This document shows, in pieces, positions 50,497 to 60,292 of a DNA stretch of 64,000 bases (position 1 is its first letter; each line of letters begins with the position of its first letter). The DNA comes from Thermoactinomycetaceae bacterium (GTDB lineage: Bacteria; Bacillota; Bacilli; Thermoactinomycetales; Thermoactinomycetaceae). The notes beneath the pieces were generated by a model. That model searched no databases, was not told the origin of the DNA, and saw only the letters and a list, made by a program, of their open reading frames with translations. Location: NCBI GenBank assembly GCA_025449975.1, contig JANWIG010000001.1:1-64000 (forward strand), written 5' to 3'. The position numbers were made by a program, and so were the translations under genes.

Positions 50497-51597
50497 ATGC
50501 TACGTACGGAAGAAATGGTTCTCAACTTGGGACCGCAACATCCGAGTATGCACGGAGTTTTGCGGCTCGTCGTTAAGATTGACGGGGAAATCATCCGTGA
50601 GATTGAGCCGGTGGTAGGTTATTTACATCGTGGCACAGAGAAACTGGCCGAGGATCTGAACTATACACAAATTATCCCTTATACGGATCGGTTGGATTAT
50701 CTCTCATCCATGACCAATAACTATGTGGTCTGCCATGCGACGGAAACATTGATGGGGTTGGAGATTCCTGAAAAGGCAGAGTACTTGCGCGTGATCGTTA
50801 TGGAGATGAACCGTGTGGCTAGTCACCTTCTCTGGCTAGGTACTTTTTTGCTGGATGTCGGAGCTCTTACACCATTCCTCTACTGTTTCCGTGACCGTGA
50901 GCAGATTTTAAGCATGTTTAATGAATTATGTGGTGCACGGCTCACCTATAACTATATGCGAGTAGGGGGAGTAAAATGGGATGCTCCTGCTGGCTGGCTG
51001 GATAAGGTGAAAAACTTTGCTGACTACATGATCAATGAGATCCAGAACTATCACGAACTTATTTCTGGGAATGAAATTTTCCTCCAACGTACCAAAGGGA
51101 TTGGCGTCATAACGAAAGAAATGGCCTTATCCTATAGTCTGTCTGGAGCAAATATACGCTGTACCGGGATCGATTGGGATTTACGCAAAAAACAGCCTTA
51201 TTCGGTCTATGATCGATTCGACTTTAAAGTCCCGCTAGGTAAGACCGGAGATCTTTTGGATAAATATCACTGTCGGATGGACGAGATGGTCGAAGCGATG
51301 AAGATTGTGAAACAAGCCGTCGAAGGTTTTCCAGAAGGAGGAGCCACGATGGGCAAAGTGCCACGTGTCTTGCGGGTGCCTGAAGGAGAAGTTTATGTGG
51401 GTGTAGAATCTCCCCGAGGTGAGCTGGGCTGTCATATCGTCAGTAAAGGAAAAGATAAACCTTGGCGAATTAAGTTCCGCCGACCTTCCTTTTACAACTT
51501 ACAGGTTGCAAAAGAATTATTAGTCGGACAAAACATTGCTAACTTGGTTGCTATTTTGGGTTCGATTGATATTGTTCTTGGGGAGGTCGATGGCTGA
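50497..51597 (+). CDS. nuoD: NADH-quinone oxidoreductase subunit D
   Basis: Quinone-site subunit, 366 residues, related to the large subunit of NiFe hydrogenases. It starts EEMVLNLGPQHPSMHGVLRL (the His pair at the quinone site), has VGYLHRGTEKLAE and ends IVLGEVDG, as in all family members. Slightly shorter than the proteobacterial form. It overlaps nuoH by one base. Confidence 0.97.
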   Translation: MLRTEEMVLNLGPQHPSMHGVLRLVVKIDGEIIREIEPVVGYLHRGTEKLAEDLNYTQIIPYTDRLDYLSSMTNNYVVCHATETLMGLEIPEKAEYLRVIVMEMNRVASHLLWLGTFLLDVGALTPFLYCFRDREQILSMFNELCGARLTYNYMRVGGVKWDAPAGWLDKVKNFADYMINEIQNYHELISGNEIFLQRTKGIGVITKEMALSYSLSGANIRCTGIDWDLRKKQPYSVYDRFDFKVPLGKTGDLLDKYHCRMDEMVEAMKIVKQAVEGFPEGGATMGKVPRVLRVPEGEVYVGVESPRGELGCHIVSKGKDKPWRIKFRRPSFYNLQVAKELLVGQNIANLVAILGSIDIVLGEVDG

Positions 51598-52580
51598 TGG
51601 ATTGGTATATCTTTGTCTATCCTGTGATCTTGCTCGCCATTGTGTTGGTCTTTGTGATGTATGCCATTTACTTTGAGCGCAAAGTAATCGGCTGGATTCA
51701 ACTTCGTAAAGGTCCGACAGAGACAGGACCAAAAGGATTGTTTCAATCCGCAGCGGATGTGTTTAAACTGCTGATAAAAGAGGACATTATTCCAAGTAAG
51801 GCGGATCGTCCTTTATTTAAGCTTGCTCCTATACTCGCTTATGTTCCAGCTTTCTCTGTTTTAGCGGTTATTCCTTTTACGGATGCACCTTATCTGAAGT
51901 TTAGCAATGTAGCAGTAGGACTTATGTATTATCTGGCGCTATCCAGTATTACGGTAATGGGTGTATTGCTAGGAGGTTGGGCTTCCAATAATAAATACTC
52001 CCTATTGGGTGGAATGCGCGCAGGAGCTCAAATGATCAGTTATGAAATACCACTGGTTTTATCGGTGGTAGGTGTTGTGATGAGCGCAGGATCACTCAAT
52101 CTAACTGAGATCGTCGAAACACAAATTGCTGGAGCATGGAACGTATTTCCGCAATTTCTCGGGTTTGTCGTTTTCATCATTGCCGCGATTGCTGAATTAA
52201 ACCGAACACCGTTTGACTTACCAGAGGCTGAGTCCGAGTTGGTTGCGGGTTATCATACCGAATATACTGGTTTCCGCTTCGCGTTCTTTATGCTAGCGGA
52301 ATATACGTATGTGTTTGCCATGGCTTCTCTGATTACCATTCTATTCTTTGGCGGCTGGGACGCTCCATTTGGTTTAACCTTTATCCCTCCGTTGGTGTGG
52401 TTTATCCTTAAATTTTGCTGTTTTGTTTTCCTGCTGTTTTGGTTACGTGCAACATTCCCACGACTCCGTGGAGATCAGTTGATGGAATTTGCTTGGAAAG
52501 GGCTTCTGCCACTTGCGATTATCAATATTTTCGTTAGTGCATTATTGAAGGAAGTACCTTTTCTCAGTCAATATTTTTAG
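51597..52580 (+). CDS. nuoH: NADH-quinone oxidoreductase subunit H
   Basis: Membrane subunit, 327 residues, about eight helices, joining quinone site and proton pumps. ERKVIGWIQLRKGPTETGPKG and AELNRTPFDLPEAESELVAGYHTEYTG blocks are conserved, as is RATFPRLRGDQLM near the end. Confidence 0.96.
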   Translation: MDWYIFVYPVILLAIVLVFVMYAIYFERKVIGWIQLRKGPTETGPKGLFQSAADVFKLLIKEDIIPSKADRPLFKLAPILAYVPAFSVLAVIPFTDAPYLKFSNVAVGLMYYLALSSITVMGVLLGGWASNNKYSLLGGMRAGAQMISYEIPLVLSVVGVVMSAGSLNLTEIVETQIAGAWNVFPQFLGFVVFIIAAIAELNRTPFDLPEAESELVAGYHTEYTGFRFAFFMLAEYTYVFAMASLITILFFGGWDAPFGLTFIPPLVWFILKFCCFVFLLFWLRATFPRLRGDQLMEFAWKGLLPLAIINIFVSALLKEVPFLSQYF

Positions 52581-52601
52581 AACCATGAAGGGGGCTACAA
52601 C

Positions 52602-53045
52602 GTGCTTGGCCTATTTAAAGGGATGGGGATCACTTTAAAAAACATGACGAAACCCAAGGTCACTCTCGGTTACCCACATGAGCCAATCAAAATGCCAGAT
52701 CGCTTTCGTGGAATTCAACATTTTGACCCTGAAAAATGTATTGTTTGTAACCAATGTGCGCGGATTTGTCCGACCAACTGTATATCGCTGACTGGAAAAA
52801 AGCACCCTGATCCAAATAAAAGAGGAAAAATTATCAACACCTATGATATTAACTTTGAGATCTGTATCTTATGCGATTTGTGTACGGAAGTTTGTCCGAC
52901 GGAAGCGATTATCATGACCAACCGATATGAATTGGCGACATATAGCCGTGAAGCTTTGTTGAAGGATATGAAATGGTTGCATGCCAATGATCAAATGATC
53001 CGTCAGGATAATATCTCAAGTAAGCCAAAACGCGGGGGGAAATAG
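52602..53045 (+). CDS. nuoI: NADH-quinone oxidoreductase subunit I
   Basis: Ferredoxin-like subunit, 147 residues, holding two 4Fe-4S clusters in CIVCNQCARICPTNC and CILCDLCTEVCPTEA. GTG start after GGGGGCTACAAC. Because NuoEFG are missing, this subunit or NuoB/D must receive electrons from an unidentified donor, ferredoxin being one proposal. Confidence 0.96.
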   Translation: MLGLFKGMGITLKNMTKPKVTLGYPHEPIKMPDRFRGIQHFDPEKCIVCNQCARICPTNCISLTGKKHPDPNKRGKIINTYDINFEICILCDLCTEVCPTEAIIMTNRYELATYSREALLKDMKWLHANDQMIRQDNISSKPKRGGK

Positions 53046-53047
53046 GC

Positions 53048-53560
53048 ATGAACATCGATGGAGAGTTAATTGCGTTTTTTGTCTTTTCGTTGCTCGCGAT
53101 CGGTGGAGCTGTCTTTATGATTAATCTCACGCGAGTCATGCATATGGCTTTAGCCTTAGCTTTTGCCCTTCTCAGTCTTGCGGGGATCTATATTTTGTTA
53201 GAAGCTCCCTTTCTCGCAGTAATGCACATTATGATCTACACAGGTGCTGTTTCGGTCATTATGATTTTTGGAATTATGTTGACCAAACATAAAGTGGATG
53301 CCCACGAACTGGAACCGCCTCGATTTGGTTTTAATCTGCTCAGTTTGCTCGGGACAGGTCTTTTGTTTGCGATCATTATGTGGGTGATCTATCAATTTCC
53401 ATTTGTCACTACAGGAGTGGAATCACCTGCGTTTAAAGTACAAGACCTGGGAGCAGAGTTGTTTAAACAGTATATGATTCCTTTTGAGATTGCCTCCATT
53501 TTATTATTGGCTGCGCTAATCGGAGCGATTGTCCTAGCCAGAAGAGAGGAGAACGAGTAA
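53048..53560 (+). CDS. nuoJ: NADH-quinone oxidoreductase subunit J
   Basis: Membrane subunit, 170 residues, five helices. The conserved third-helix segment is [22 protein letters not shown], with the pi-bulge-type glycines. It overlaps nuoK by one base. Confidence 0.95.
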   Translation: MNIDGELIAFFVFSLLAIGGAVFMINLTRVMHMALALAFALLSLAGIYILLEAPFLAVMHIMIYTGAVSVIMIFGIMLTKHKVDAHELEPPRFGFNLLSLLGTGLLFAIIMWVIYQFPFVTTGVESPAFKVQDLGAELFKQYMIPFEIASILLLAALIGAIVLARREENE

Positions 53561-53865
53561 TGAATCTAGCTTCTTTCCTCGCTCTTGCAGCAATATTGTT
53601 CTGTATTGGTTTGTATGGTGTGATGACGAAACGAAATGCAGTGATCGTTCTTTTTTCGGTCGAATTGATGTTAAATGCGACCAACATTAACTTGGTAGCA
53701 TTCTCAAAATATGGTGTGATTCCAAGTATCACGGGTCAAGTGTTCACTTTGTTTAGTTTGGTCATTGCTGCTGCAGAAGCCGCAGTGGGGTTAGCAATTT
53801 TGATGGCTTTATATCGGAAAAAAGGAACTGTGGAAGCAGATAAATATAATTCTTTGAAGGGCTAA
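53560..53865 (+). CDS. nuoK: NADH-quinone oxidoreductase subunit K
   Basis: Membrane subunit, 101 residues, three helices (MrpC-like). The two buried glutamates are in [16 protein letters not shown] and [15 protein letters not shown], both needed for proton movement. Confidence 0.96.
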   Translation: MNLASFLALAAILFCIGLYGVMTKRNAVIVLFSVELMLNATNINLVAFSKYGVIPSITGQVFTLFSLVIAAAEAAVGLAILMALYRKKGTVEADKYNSLKG

Positions 53866-53889
53866 TATGAAATAAAGGATGGATGAACC

Positions 53890-55740
53890 ATGAATGAGCA
53901 CTGGTTTGTTCTATTTGTTCTGCTTCCTCCTGTACTCGCATTTCTTATTTCGTTAGCGGGTCGGAGAATGGCAAAGCAAATCATTTCGGCTGTAGGTATT
54001 TCAGCAACAGGAACTTCTCTGGTTTTTTCGTTACTTCTTCTAAATGAAAGTCTCAATTCTCCTTTATCGTTGGATAGCTGGCAATTTACTTGGCTTGAAC
54101 TAGGTTCAAAGCCGGTCAACTTTGGTTATACGTTAGAGCCGTTAAATGTTTTGATGTTAGTGATTGTGAGCACAGTTAGTTTTTTGGTTCATGTTTATTC
54201 GCAAGGTTATATGAAGGAAGATAACCGTTTCCATGTATTTTATAGCTATCTAGCTCTGTTTACTTTCTCCATGCTCGGTTTGGTCATGTCACCAAACTTA
54301 CTGCAAATCTATGTATTTTGGGAATTAGTAGGTGTTTGTTCATTCTTACTCGTCGGCTTTTGGTACTTTAAGCCGGAAGCCAAAAAAGCAGCAAAGAAAG
54401 CTTTTATGGTAACACGGATCGGAGATATTGGGCTATTTATTGCGATTCTCCTGATCTTTAAAGAAACAGGTAGTTTTGATCTAGCTGTTTTGGCAGAAAG
54501 AGTAGAAGCAAATGCGATCGCACCAGGAATGATTACCTTAATTGCGATCTTGGTTTTTGTTGGAGCGGTGGGTAAATCGGGTCAATTCCCATTGCATACC
54601 TGGTTGCCTGATGCGATGGAAGGTCCAACTCCTGTCAGTGCATTGATCCACGCTGCCACCATGGTAGCAGCAGGTGTCTATTTGGTTGCCAATATGTTTT
54701 TCTTATTTGAAGCTTCCCCAGTAGCGCTCGATGTGGTTGCTTATGTAGGTGGGTTTACAGCGATTTTCGCCGCATCGATCGGGCTTGTCCAAAATGATAT
54801 TAAGCGAGTTCTCGCCTACTCAACAGTGAGTCAGCTTGGATTTATGATGTTAGCACTCGGTTCCGTTGGTTATGTGGCTGGGGTATTTCATCTCATGACT
54901 CATGCCTTCTTTAAAGCGTTGCTGTTTTTAGGGGCAGGAGCTGTGATCGTCAGTCTACACCATGAACAAGATATTCGGAAGATGGGTGGTCTGTGGCGTA
55001 AAAACAAAGCGGTCGGTATTCTCTTCCTGATCGGATGCTTAGCGATTGCTGGAATTCCTCCGTTCTCTGGGTTTTTCTCCAAGGATGAAATCTTATTAAC
55101 GGTCTATGCAGATGGACGGATTGGTCTGTTTGTGGTGGCTGTGATCGCTGCTTTCTTTACGGCTTTCTATATGTTCCGTCTCTTTTTCAAGGTGTTTTCA
55201 GGTGATCTCCCTGAAAATCAACAGGTTGAACAGGTGCCAACTTCGATGACTTGGCCCATGATCGTTCTTGCTGTGTTAGCAACCATTGCTGGGTTCTTCC
55301 ACCTCGATCATTGGCTAACTGCTACGAACCAATATGGTGTAGCCATACATGAAGGCGGTTGGATACCATATGTTGCGATTGCTGTCTCGTTGCTCGGAAT
55401 TGTGTTGGCGTATGCCATCTATGGAACAAGGAGATATTCGTCTCAAGAGCTGAGAAAAACCATTCCGGGACTTTACCCATTGTTACTCAATAAATATTTT
55501 ATCGATGAGTTGTATGCAAAAGTGTTTGTCAGACCTCTAAAAGGTTTGGGTTGCTTGCTCGGTTTCTGGGACAAATATGTTATTCAAGGTTTAGTGGCCC
55601 TTAGCGGTCGGATTTTTACCTGTATCGGTCGAGTCGGCTCGAAACTGCAAAATGGTCAAGCTCAAACCTATGCTCTAATCAGTGTCTTTGGTTTTGTCAT
55701 TCTTATCGTTAGCTTGTTGGCGGGGAGGTTATTTCAATGA
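53890..55740 (+). CDS. nuoL: NADH-quinone oxidoreductase subunit L
   Basis: Distal antiporter-like proton pump, 616 residues, about 16 helices including the C-terminal lateral helix. VYVFWELVGVCSFLLVGFW-type glutamate helix (IYVFWELVGVCSFLLVGF), GKSGQFPLHTWLPDAMEGPT with key Lys and His, and KRVLAYSTVSQLGFMMLALG are conserved. AAAGGATGG precedes the ATG. Confidence 0.97.
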   Translation: MNEHWFVLFVLLPPVLAFLISLAGRRMAKQIISAVGISATGTSLVFSLLLLNESLNSPLSLDSWQFTWLELGSKPVNFGYTLEPLNVLMLVIVSTVSFLVHVYSQGYMKEDNRFHVFYSYLALFTFSMLGLVMSPNLLQIYVFWELVGVCSFLLVGFWYFKPEAKKAAKKAFMVTRIGDIGLFIAILLIFKETGSFDLAVLAERVEANAIAPGMITLIAILVFVGAVGKSGQFPLHTWLPDAMEGPTPVSALIHAATMVAAGVYLVANMFFLFEASPVALDVVAYVGGFTAIFAASIGLVQNDIKRVLAYSTVSQLGFMMLALGSVGYVAGVFHLMTHAFFKALLFLGAGAVIVSLHHEQDIRKMGGLWRKNKAVGILFLIGCLAIAGIPPFSGFFSKDEILLTVYADGRIGLFVVAVIAAFFTAFYMFRLFFKVFSGDLPENQQVEQVPTSMTWPMIVLAVLATIAGFFHLDHWLTATNQYGVAIHEGGWIPYVAIAVSLLGIVLAYAIYGTRRYSSQELRKTIPGLYPLLLNKYFIDELYAKVFVRPLKGLGCLLGFWDKYVIQGLVALSGRIFTCIGRVGSKLQNGQAQTYALISVFGFVILIVSLLAGRLFQ

Positions 55741-57227
55741 TGTGGAGCCAGTGGTTGCCGACATGGATCACTCTTTCTCCTCTGCTTGGTGTGGCATTAT
55801 TGCTGATGGTGCCACGGGAAAGTAAGAAGGCGCATCGGATCATCGGAATATTGACGACCTTTATTCCATTGATCTTGGCCTTTCAAATGTATTTCCTATT
55901 TGATAAAAAGATGACTGATATGCAAATGACGATCAGCATTCCTTGGATTGAAGTTCCGATTGGGACTATATCCTATGCGATGGGTGTAGATGGTCTTTCC
56001 ATGCCGCTAGTCTTTTTAACCTGTTTGATCAGTACTCTAGCGGCCTTTGCCTCGCTCTATATTCGTGAGCGGACCAAGCTATACTATATCTTGTTTTTGC
56101 TCCTAGAAGTGGGAATGCTCGGCGTATTTTTAGCCAATGATTTGTTCCTCTTTTTCCTCTTTTTTGAAGTTACTCTTGTCGCAGCTTTTTTCTTGGTTGG
56201 TATTTGGGGTTATACCGAGAAAGAAAAGGCGGCTACTCAATTCCTGATCTATAATGGTCTGGGCTCTGCTGTGATGTTACTGGGGATTGTTCTCCTATTT
56301 GTCTTGACCAAAACCCTTGACTATAGCGCTTTACCCACAGCGATTTCCTTGCTCGGAGCAGTGGAGAGTTATGATACGGTATTGTGGGTTGCTTTTGTCG
56401 CTTTTTTGGTGGCCTTTGCAATCAAGTTGCCTATTTTCCCGTTTCATTCTTGGATGTTACGGATGCACGTGGAGGCACCTACGCCAATCGTGATGATTCA
56501 CTCAGGCATTTTGCTGAAAATGGGTGCTTATGGGTTGTTACGCTTTGGAGTTGGCATGTTCGGAGACTATATGAAAGAATTAGCTTGGCTGCTTATGATT
56601 CTGGGGTTAGTCAATATCTTATATGGTGCAATTTTGGCTTTTGCCCAAAAAGAGTTTAAGCGAGTTTTAGCCTTCTCCAGTATTAGTCACATGGGTATTC
56701 TCTTGCTTGGGATCGCTGCTCTCAACCAAATTGGCTTGCAAGGCGCTCTGTTTCAAGCCATTTCACATGGTCTGATTTCGGCACTTATGTTTTTCCTTGT
56801 AGGAAGCATGTATGAACGGACGAAGACGACAATGCTGAGTGAGCTAGGCGGTTTGGCTAAGAGTGTCCCTGTCCTTTCCGGTTTGATGTTGGTTGCAGGT
56901 TTTGCCCTGTTAGGATTGCCAGGTTTATCTGGGTTTATCAGTGAATTTTTAGCGTTCGTCGGTATCTTCCAAGTGAATCCATGGTTGGCAGCCGTGGGGA
57001 CGATCGGTTTAATCTTAGCAGCTGCTTATACGTTGCGAGTTGTTCTAAAGACGACGTTTGGTCCAATGAAGGATCATTATGTCGGTCTAGCAGATCTGCG
57101 GGTAAAAGAAGTTCTCCCGATGTTTGTTTTGGTCGGTTTCATCGTGTTGATTGGGGTATATCCCAAGTTATTAGAGGAATCAATCCAAGTTACACTTCAC
57201 CAGATGCTGTTAAAGATTGGAGGGTAG
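55737..57227 (+). CDS. nuoM: NADH-quinone oxidoreductase subunit M
   Basis: Antiporter-like proton pump, 496 residues, about 14 helices. LFFLFFEVTLVAAFFLVGIW carries the buried Glu; IKLPIFPFHSWMLRMHVEAP and EFKRVLAFSSISHMG are conserved. It overlaps nuoL by four bases and ends just before the nuoN start. Confidence 0.97.
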   Translation: MMWSQWLPTWITLSPLLGVALLLMVPRESKKAHRIIGILTTFIPLILAFQMYFLFDKKMTDMQMTISIPWIEVPIGTISYAMGVDGLSMPLVFLTCLISTLAAFASLYIRERTKLYYILFLLLEVGMLGVFLANDLFLFFLFFEVTLVAAFFLVGIWGYTEKEKAATQFLIYNGLGSAVMLLGIVLLFVLTKTLDYSALPTAISLLGAVESYDTVLWVAFVAFLVAFAIKLPIFPFHSWMLRMHVEAPTPIVMIHSGILLKMGAYGLLRFGVGMFGDYMKELAWLLMILGLVNILYGAILAFAQKEFKRVLAFSSISHMGILLLGIAALNQIGLQGALFQAISHGLISALMFFLVGSMYERTKTTMLSELGGLAKSVPVLSGLMLVAGFALLGLPGLSGFISEFLAFVGIFQVNPWLAAVGTIGLILAAAYTLRVVLKTTFGPMKDHYVGLADLRVKEVLPMFVLVGFIVLIGVYPKLLEESIQVTLHQMLLKIGG

Positions 57228-57231
57228 GGGA

Positions 57232-58698
57232 ATGCAATCAATAAATTGGGGGATCATGGCCCCAGAGATCACCGTCGCCATTGCCATCGCGGTTGCGATT
57301 TTACTCGATCTCTTTTTGAAACGTTCTGTTTCAAGAAATTGGATTGGCTGGGTGAGTCTCATTGGAGTTGCCGTGGCTGGTAGTTTTGTTATTTATCAAT
57401 TTAACCTCCCTACCAGTGGTTTGTTTGATGGCATATATGTACTTGCCATTCCAAATTTAATGTGGAAGCTACTGCTTTTAATTGGAATGGCCCTCATTAT
57501 CTTGGTTTCTATGGGACAAAAACAAGATGAGCTGGGTTCATATCGCGGAGAGTATTATTATCTGTTGTTGTTGGCTCTTCTCGGAGGTATGTTTGTCGTT
57601 TCAACATGGGATCTACTTACGATTTATGTTGGTTTGGAGCTACTGAGTATTGCCTCCTATATCTTAGTAGGGATTCGCAAAAAACGAGCGGTCTCCGGTG
57701 AAGCGGCTTGGAAATATCTCGTTTTGGGTGGTGTTTCCTCGGCGTTTATCTTATACGGAATGTCGTTTGTGATCGGATTGACTGGAACCACCAACATCAT
57801 TGATATCATTCATTTAGGAGGGGTTCCAGAGATCAATGAAATCTATGTTTATCTTTCCCTCTTCCTATTGATGGTCGGAATTGGGTTTAAGGTGGCGTCC
57901 GCTCCGTTTCATGCATGGGTACCCGATGTGTATCAGGGAGCTCCGACCGCTGTCACCTCCTTCTTGGCTGTTGTTTCCAAAATCGCTGTGCTAGCGCTAT
58001 TTACTCCTCTCTTGCTGACATATGCTGCTTTAAGCATGAAAGCATGGAATGAAGTGATCGTGATCCTCATTATGGTTTTGGCGGCACTTTCGATGCTGGT
58101 GGGAAATGCCGTAGCGTTGAGACAAACCAATGTGAAACGGATGATGGCTTACTCCAGTATTGCCAATGCGGGGTATGCGTTGGTTCCTTTTACACGGACG
58201 GATGGAATTTTCATTGAGGGATCGATGTTTTATTCCAGTTTATTCTTCTACCTACTTGCCTATCTCTTTACGACGATTGGTGTTTTTGCGGTCATTCAAT
58301 TGGTCGAACAGAAAGAAAAAAGCCAAGATCTCAAGGCTTTTGCGGGGCTGTATCGCCGCTCTCCAGGGCTTGCTGTCGCGATGACTCTTTTCATTATTTC
58401 TTCGGCTGGAATTCCGATTACTGCTGGGTTCTTTGGTAAATTTTATATTATATCCGGAATCCTTTCTTCTTGGGATAATCTCTGGCTTGTGGTAGTTATG
58501 CTGCTTACTACTGTCGTCTCTTATTACTACTACTTCTCTGTCATTCGACAGATGTTTTTCCGACCGGCTCCTTCGATGATTGAGGTAACGACACCAAAGT
58601 CTGTCGGATTTGTAATTAGTATCAGTTGTGTGGTAGTGATTTTAATGGGACTTCTATCACCTTTCTTAATGGATACTTTTCAACGTCTATTTACTTAA
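57232..58698 (+). CDS. nuoN: NADH-quinone oxidoreductase subunit N
   Basis: Antiporter-like proton pump, 488 residues, about 14 helices. LLTIYVGLELLSIASYILVG has the key Glu, then KVASAPFHAWVPDVYQGAPT and NVKRMMAYSSIANAGYALVP. ATG 57232 has GGAGGG seven bases upstream; the frame is open from 57217. It ends the operon. Confidence 0.97.
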   Translation: MQSINWGIMAPEITVAIAIAVAILLDLFLKRSVSRNWIGWVSLIGVAVAGSFVIYQFNLPTSGLFDGIYVLAIPNLMWKLLLLIGMALIILVSMGQKQDELGSYRGEYYYLLLLALLGGMFVVSTWDLLTIYVGLELLSIASYILVGIRKKRAVSGEAAWKYLVLGGVSSAFILYGMSFVIGLTGTTNIIDIIHLGGVPEINEIYVYLSLFLLMVGIGFKVASAPFHAWVPDVYQGAPTAVTSFLAVVSKIAVLALFTPLLLTYAALSMKAWNEVIVILIMVLAALSMLVGNAVALRQTNVKRMMAYSSIANAGYALVPFTRTDGIFIEGSMFYSSLFFYLLAYLFTTIGVFAVIQLVEQKEKSQDLKAFAGLYRRSPGLAVAMTLFIISSAGIPITAGFFGKFYIISGILSSWDNLWLVVVMLLTTVVSYYYYFSVIRQMFFRPAPSMIEVTTPKSVGFVISISCVVVILMGLLSPFLMDTFQRLFT

Positions 58699-58710
58699 TT
58701 GAATACGATC

Positions 58711-58757
58711 AAGGCGCTCCCTTGGATCCAACGTAAGAGGGAGCGCCTTTCTTTTTT
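58711..58757 (+). terminator. Terminator of the nuo operon
   Basis: AAGGCGCTCCC (58711-58721) pairs perfectly with GGGAGCGCCTT (58739-58749), then TTTCTTTTTT. Confidence 0.93.
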
Positions 58758-58874
58758 ATGAATCCTCTTTTTTATAATAAAAGTAAAATTTTACTATCAT
58801 CATTGTCGTGAGAAATGTATAAATTGGAATGAAAATTTTTGCGTCAAAGGATATTTTGTTGTAACATGATTGTG

Positions 58875-59186
58875 TTGACACTCCACACGGCAAAAGTCAT
58901 GAGATTTTCGGACCGTTAGTGTCCGCAGTCCGTTTCCGTTTTAGTGGGTACCCCAGCTCAGGACTGTGTCATCAGCCCGTCCCATGCAGTTAGAATGTAC
59001 CTACATGGGTAGAACGCCTACCAGCGTTCTAGCTCCTTTTACTTACTCTCATCGTTTCCCAATGAGGGAGAGTTGTTCGTCAGTCGATCCAATCCCATGA
59101 CACCGCTCATGCGTCGATTGAAGGGATTACGGAGCCACGCCGTCTTTCATCCCACTCAAACCATAGGCTTTTAGACGGCATTTTCT
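58875..59186 (-). mobile_element. Solo IS200/IS605-like right end with omega-RNA-like sequence, copy 2
   Basis: Non-coding element in the 520-base gap between nuoN and ywzB. Minus-strand reading: it starts at ATGCCGTCT near 59181, in the same place as copy 1. It then runs through stems GCCGTCT/AGACGGC (59139-59145 with 59173-59179), AATCCC/GGGATT (59091-59096 with 59123-59128), ACTCTC/GAGAGT, TAGAACGC/GCGTTCTA (59010-59017 with 59024-59031) and CCCATG/CATGGG. It ends with GGTCCGAAAATC, a short hairpin and GGAGTGTCAA at 58875, which parallels the CCGAGAATC...GGATGTCAA wording of IS605-type right ends. No transposase, tnpB or left end is seen. Assignment is tentative; a plus-strand structured leader of ywzB is the alternative. 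Confidence 0.5.
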
Positions 59187-59218
59187 GTAAGGAACTTGAA
59201 AATAAGGGAGTGCATAAT

Positions 59219-59461
59219 ATGGATGGAAGCACCCATCTCGGTGTAGTCGCACTCATTAATATTATTGTATCATTGTGCAGCATTGTGTTTTGTTGGTCGA
59301 TTATTTCAAATTTGCGTTTGGAGCAATGGATAAAAACATTAAAAGCTTCTCAGGTACGCGTTCTCACTTTGATTCTATCGATTGTACTAGGTCATCAACT
59401 CGCTACCTTCTTTATCGACTATTTAAGTTGGAGTCGATTGATCGGTAATTTGTTTAGTTAG
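59219..59461 (+). CDS. ywzB: DUF1146 membrane protein (YwzB-like)
   Basis: Small membrane protein of 80 residues with two helices (ALINIIVSLCSIVFCWSIIS and VLTLILSIVLGHQLATFFID). Function unknown. ATG 59219 has AAGGGAG eight bases upstream; GTG 59210 is less likely. As in B. subtilis, it precedes ywmB and murAA, but here it comes directly after the IS605-like element. Confidence 0.8.
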   Translation: MDGSTHLGVVALINIIVSLCSIVFCWSIISNLRLEQWIKTLKASQVRVLTLILSIVLGHQLATFFIDYLSWSRLIGNLFS

Positions 59462-59543
59462 GTGATTGTTCCCTTTCCCTAGTATATTTTCCCCCTTAAA
59501 GAGAAAATATGGAAATAAACTGAATCTTTGGGGAGAGAGGACA

Positions 59544-60275
59544 ATGATTGGGTGGGATCGGTGTAAAATAGGGATATGGTTTGTTTTGTGTTTCATTTTA
59601 GTGGGTTCCCAAGGAATGGATCCAGTTGAAAAACGATTATTTCAATTATTTGAAGAGCTAGGGATTGAGACAACGCGATATGTCATACAACATACGGGAC
59701 GGTTAACGATAGATCTAAGACAATCTGAAGTTGAACCGTTTGTAAAGAAGCTAGGGAAATCGCTCAATTCGACACAGATAAAGAGAGAAACATTCTCTGA
59801 GGGTATAAGGTATCATGCTTCAGGAAAATTTCAGCATGATTTGGAAGTTCATTTTCATTTGTTGAATGATGAACCGGGGAAAACAAGAGTGCGGCCGTAT
59901 TTTACTATACAATTGATGGGTGATGAAAATACGTATGCGAGTGCTTCACAAGCCAAGGCTGATTTACAGAAAATCTTGATGAAATACGGAATCGATCCCG
60001 CATTTTTTTACTCCATTCAAGGCAATAAAAAATCCGTTTCTTCTTCCGATCCACAGGGTTTACTGTTGAAAGCATTGACCAAGTTAAAAGCTGATGAAAT
60101 AGAGGCAATGAAAACAAAACAAACCACCAGCGTATCCGCATTTTCACCGCTATTCCCTGATCGACTCAAAACAAAGGGTGGCTGGATGAATATCCAAGTG
60201 GCGACACGTATGGATTTACAAAATAATAAAATAATCGTTACCTTGGGAACACCAATCATTATGATAGAATACTAA
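59544..60275 (+). CDS. ywmB: YwmB-family secreted protein
   Basis: Protein of 243 residues with an N-terminal signal or anchor ([18 protein letters not shown]). Its fold family (YwmB, TATA-box-binding-like) is known structurally but not functionally. ATG 59544 has GGAGAGAGGAC upstream; the open frame starts at 59466. It sits two bases before the murAA frame, so it is probably transcribed and possibly coupled with it. Assignment rests on position, size and signal peptide more than on motifs. Confidence 0.75.
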   Translation: MIGWDRCKIGIWFVLCFILVGSQGMDPVEKRLFQLFEELGIETTRYVIQHTGRLTIDLRQSEVEPFVKKLGKSLNSTQIKRETFSEGIRYHASGKFQHDLEVHFHLLNDEPGKTRVRPYFTIQLMGDENTYASASQAKADLQKILMKYGIDPAFFYSIQGNKKSVSSSDPQGLLLKALTKLKADEIEAMKTKQTTSVSAFSPLFPDRLKTKGGWMNIQVATRMDLQNNKIIVTLGTPIIMIEY

Positions 60276-60292
60276 GTATGGAGGGAAGAAAC

